Source: Rhizobium chutanense (lineage in GTDB: Bacteria; Pseudomonadota; Alphaproteobacteria; Rhizobiales; Rhizobiaceae). From it: a stretch of DNA of 64,000 nt. How positions within the stretch are numbered: the first letter of the stretch is position 1; every line of letters begins with the position of its first letter. Both the position numbers and the translations under genes were made by a program. The notes beneath the pieces were generated by a model, which was not told the DNA's origin, did no database searches, and saw only the letters and a program-made list of their open reading frames with translations. Below, in pieces: positions 62,150 to 64,000 of this stretch. The stretch covers positions 62,001-126,000 of the forward strand of contig NZ_NWSV01000009.1 of the NCBI RefSeq assembly GCF_002531935.1, in the 5' to 3' direction.

Positions 62150-63061
62150 TTAGCTGCGGAACAGCGTGAGGATGTTCTGAGCGCTGGAGTTGGCGATCGA
62201 CAGCGACTGGATGGCCAGCTGCTGCTGGGTTTGCAATGCCGTCAGCTTACTCGATTCCTCTTCCATATCGGCATCGACGAGGCGGCCGACGCCCGAGTCG
62301 ATCGAATCGCTCAGCGCTCCCACGAAGTTTTCCTGCAGGTCGATGCGGGTGGAAATCGAGCCGAGCTGCGATGCAGCCTTGGTCATCGCATTCAGGCCGG
62401 CCTCGATCGACGTCAGGGCCATGGAGATCTCGACCGAGCCAAAGGTGCTGATGTCCATCGAGTAGATCGAACCGATCGTCCCATATGATGTGCCGATAAT
62501 GCCGGAGCTCGTCTCGATGGCGCCGGTCGAGTCCATGCCGAAGAGAACGTTGCCCGTGGAGGTCGTGTCGAGAAGGTAGTCCGTCGTCTTGACCGAGACA
62601 TTGCCGTTGCCGTCGCGGACAAAGGTGGAAACGACGCTCTTGGTGCCGTCAGCGCCGGCAACCCAGTTTTCACCGGAGAAGGAAGCCGACTGGGCAATGC
62701 TGAGCAGCTGCTGCTGCAGCTGGCCGATTTCTTCCTGAACCTTGGTTTTGTCGACGCCCTTTTCGGTCGCGGCGACGATCTTCGCCTTGATTTCGCTGAT
62801 GACGTCGATGGCACTGGACATTGCGGAGTAAGCGGTGTCGACCTTGGCTGCGCCGAGGCCGAGAGCGTCGGAAACGGCGGAAAGCGCCTTGTTGTCCGAA
62901 CGCATGGTCGTTGCGATCGACCAATAGGCGGCGTTGTCGGCGGCCTTTTCGACACGGTAGCCTGACGATACGCGGTTCTGCGTCGATTCAAGGCCGTCGT
63001 TGATGCCGCGGAGTGTCTGAAGAGCGGCCATCGCCGCAACGTTCGTCAAAATGCTGGTCAT
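62150..63061 (-). CDS. flaB: Flagellin FlaB
   Basis: A 303-residue flagellin. The ends (MTSILTNVAAMAALQTLRGINDGLESTQNRVSSGYRVEKAADNAAYWSI; QQQLAIQSLSIANSSAQNILTLFRS) form the filament core. It is closely related to the neighbouring flaA over the visible part. Two full CtrA-type boxes lie upstream, and a terminator follows. Numbering of A/B follows the S. meliloti order and is a convention here. Confidence 0.92.
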   Translation of the reverse strand: MTSILTNVAAMAALQTLRGINDGLESTQNRVSSGYRVEKAADNAAYWSIATTMRSDNKALSAVSDALGLGAAKVDTAYSAMSSAIDVISEIKAKIVAATEKGVDKTKVQEEIGQLQQQLLSIAQSASFSGENWVAGADGTKSVVSTFVRDGNGNVSVKTTDYLLDTTSTGNVLFGMDSTGAIETSSGIIGTSYGTIGSIYSMDISTFGSVEISMALTSIEAGLNAMTKAASQLGSISTRIDLQENFVGALSDSIDSGVGRLVDADMEEESSKLTALQTQQQLAIQSLSIANSSAQNILTLFRS

Positions 63062-63142
63062 GAAATGATTGCCCCTTGTTGGCAGGTGGAAAAAAGGGAC
63101 ATTCCGGAAAGCTACCGGGAACGGGGACCAGCCTCATGCCTG

Positions 63143-63157
63143 TTAACCGGCTCTTAA
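63143..63157. promoter_or_regulatory. CtrA-type box 1 upstream of flaB
   Basis: TTAA-CCGGCTC-TTAA, a full TTAA-N7-TTAA pattern 82-96 bases upstream of the flaB ATG. A further TTGGTTAACC half-site follows at 63160-63169. Confidence 0.5.
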
Positions 63158-63200
63158 ATTTGGTTAACCCGCCGTCTCGTTGACCTGAGAAAACAGCATT

Positions 63201-63219
63201 ATGGTTAATCGATCGTTAA
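63201..63219 (-). promoter_or_regulatory. CtrA-type box 2 between flaA and flaB
   Basis: On the minus strand TTAA-CGATCGA-TTAACCAT fits both the TTAA-N7-TTAA pattern and the extended TTAACCAT form associated with rhizobial CtrA. It is 144-158 bases upstream of flaB and next to the flaA terminator tail. Confidence 0.55.
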
Positions 63220-63225
63220 CAGACA

Positions 63226-63257
63226 TTAAAAAAGCCGCGCTCCATCGAAGCGCGGCT
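63226..63257 (-). terminator. Terminator of flaA, distal hairpin
   Basis: Stem AGCCGCGCT / AGCGCGGCT on the minus strand, directly followed by TTTTTTAAT: a textbook intrinsic terminator. Confidence 0.9.
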
Positions 63258-63266
63258 CGATTTGGA

Positions 63267-63289
63267 TGCCCGCCGGAGACCGGCGGGCA
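63267..63289 (-). terminator. First hairpin after flaA
   Basis: Perfect 10-bp stem TGCCCGCCGG / CCGGCGGGCA with a 3-base loop, 17 bases past the flaA stop and upstream of the true terminator. Without a T tract it probably protects the flaA mRNA 3' end. Confidence 0.65.
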
Positions 63290-63306
63290 AATATTTCGGC
63301 GGGTTA

Positions 63307-64000
63307 TTAGCCGCGGAACAGCGAGAGGATGGTCTGCGAAGAGGAGTTCGCGATCGACAGCGACTGGACGGCCAGCTGCTGCTGGGTCTGCAGGGCGCTG
63401 AGCTTGGACGATTCTTCTTCCATGTCGGCGTCGACGAGACGGCCAACACCGGAGTCGATCGAGTCGCTGAGCGCGGAGACGAAGTTTTCCTGCAGTTCGA
63501 TGCGCTTGGAGATCGAGCCGAGAGCAGCGCCGGCGCTGGTCATGGACTTCAGAGCCGATTCAACGTTGGTCAGAGCCGTCTGGATTTCGCCGAGGGTGAA
63601 GTTGGTGATGTCCATTGCGTAGACAGAACCGGTCGCACCGTTCGAAGTACCGAGGATGCCCGTCGAGGTTTCGACCGCGCCGTTGCTCATGCCGAACAGC
63701 ACGTTGCCTGCGGAGGTGTCGTCGAGTACATAGTCGGTCATGACGACCGAAACGGCGTTGGAGCCGTCGCGGACGAAGGAGGCAACAACGTTCTTGGTGC
63801 CCGAAGCGCCGGCAACCCAGTTTTCACCGGAGAAGGAAGCCGACTGAGCGACGCTCAGAAGCTGCTGCTGCAGCTGGCTGATTTCTTCCTGGACCTTGGC
63901 CTTGTCGACGCCGTTTTCAGTGGCGGCAACGAGCTTCGCCTTGATGTCGCCGACGACGTCGATGGCGCTGTCCATGGCGGAGTAAGCGGTGTCGACCTTG
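63307..64000 (-). CDS. flaA: Flagellin FlaA, 5' end outside the window
   Basis: The C-terminal 230 residues of a flagellin; the open frame runs off the window's right edge, and the ATG at 63975 is an internal Met in the conserved KVDTAYSAMDSAIDV stretch. The C-terminus (LAVQSLSIANSSSQTILSLFRG) is complete. It is nearly parallel to FlaB in sequence (SFSGENWVAG, QENFVSALSDSIDSGVGRLVDADMEEES), so tandem duplication is likely. Confidence 0.92.
   Translation of the reverse strand, partial: KVDTAYSAMDSAIDVVGDIKAKLVAATENGVDKAKVQEEISQLQQQLLSVAQSASFSGENWVAGASGTKNVVASFVRDGSNAVSVVMTDYVLDDTSAGNVLFGMSNGAVETSTGILGTSNGATGSVYAMDITNFTLGEIQTALTNVESALKSMTSAGAALGSISKRIELQENFVSALSDSIDSGVGRLVDADMEEESSKLSALQTQQQLAVQSLSIANSSSQTILSLFRG

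Overview
The window is chromosomal DNA of a rhizobial alphaproteobacterium, most likely Rhizobium of the leguminosarum/etli group. The evidence is high GC with strong third-position bias, a phasin next to a CbrA-type kinase, an aglEFGAK alpha-glucoside operon with its LacI-type regulator, the regulator Rem, FlaF/FlbT, and MotC/MotD. The local gene orders match what I know from Sinorhizobium meliloti. The species is inferred; no database was searched. No prophage, IS element or CRISPR array was seen.

Region 1 (1-7310) holds a tRNA-His without the usual G-1/C73, a phasin, the very long PAS histidine kinase CbrA with a CtrA-type box in front, a large imperfect palindromic repeat of the kind scattered in rhizobial genomes, and acetoacetyl-CoA synthetase. 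Storage-polymer and ketone-body carbon are handled here.

Region 2 (7485-27196) holds an AsmA-like protein, a putrescine/spermidine ABC transporter (potFGHI), a ScfR/RamB-like regulator divergent from isocitrate lyase, a LysR regulator, two adjacent paralogous chemoreceptors, an unlisted 47-residue membrane peptide, a BaiN-like flavoprotein, and puuA-puuB. Import by Pot and gamma-glutamylation and oxidation by PuuA/PuuB form one putrescine-use theme.

Region 3 (27331-40763) holds the Entner-Doudoroff set zwf-pgl-edd, a PilZ-like protein, the agl operon with AglR and two matching palindromic operators, and folD. Alpha-glucosides are imported, cut inside the cell, and the glucose feeds the adjacent pathway.

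Region 4 (40884-43674) is a small envelope-polysaccharide pair: a Wzz/GumC-like protein without a kinase domain and a WecG/TagA-family glycosyltransferase.

Region 5 (43990-64000) is a flagellar gene cluster, all on the minus strand: flagellins flaA (cut by the window edge), flaB and a divergent flaD; a FliH-like protein with motB, motC, motD/fliK and a lytic transglycosylase; rem; then flgE, flgK, flgL, flaF, flbT, flgD, fliQ, flhA, fliR, a FliJ-like protein, a FlgJ-like protein and two small unknown proteins.

The most interesting signal is regulatory. Full TTAA-N7-TTAA boxes (CtrA type) lie upstream of cbrA, rem and flaB (two copies). The rem promoter also has three GAATC (CcrM-type) sites within 48 bp. 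This suggests a cell-cycle to motility wiring with a possible CbrA-CtrA feedback loop.
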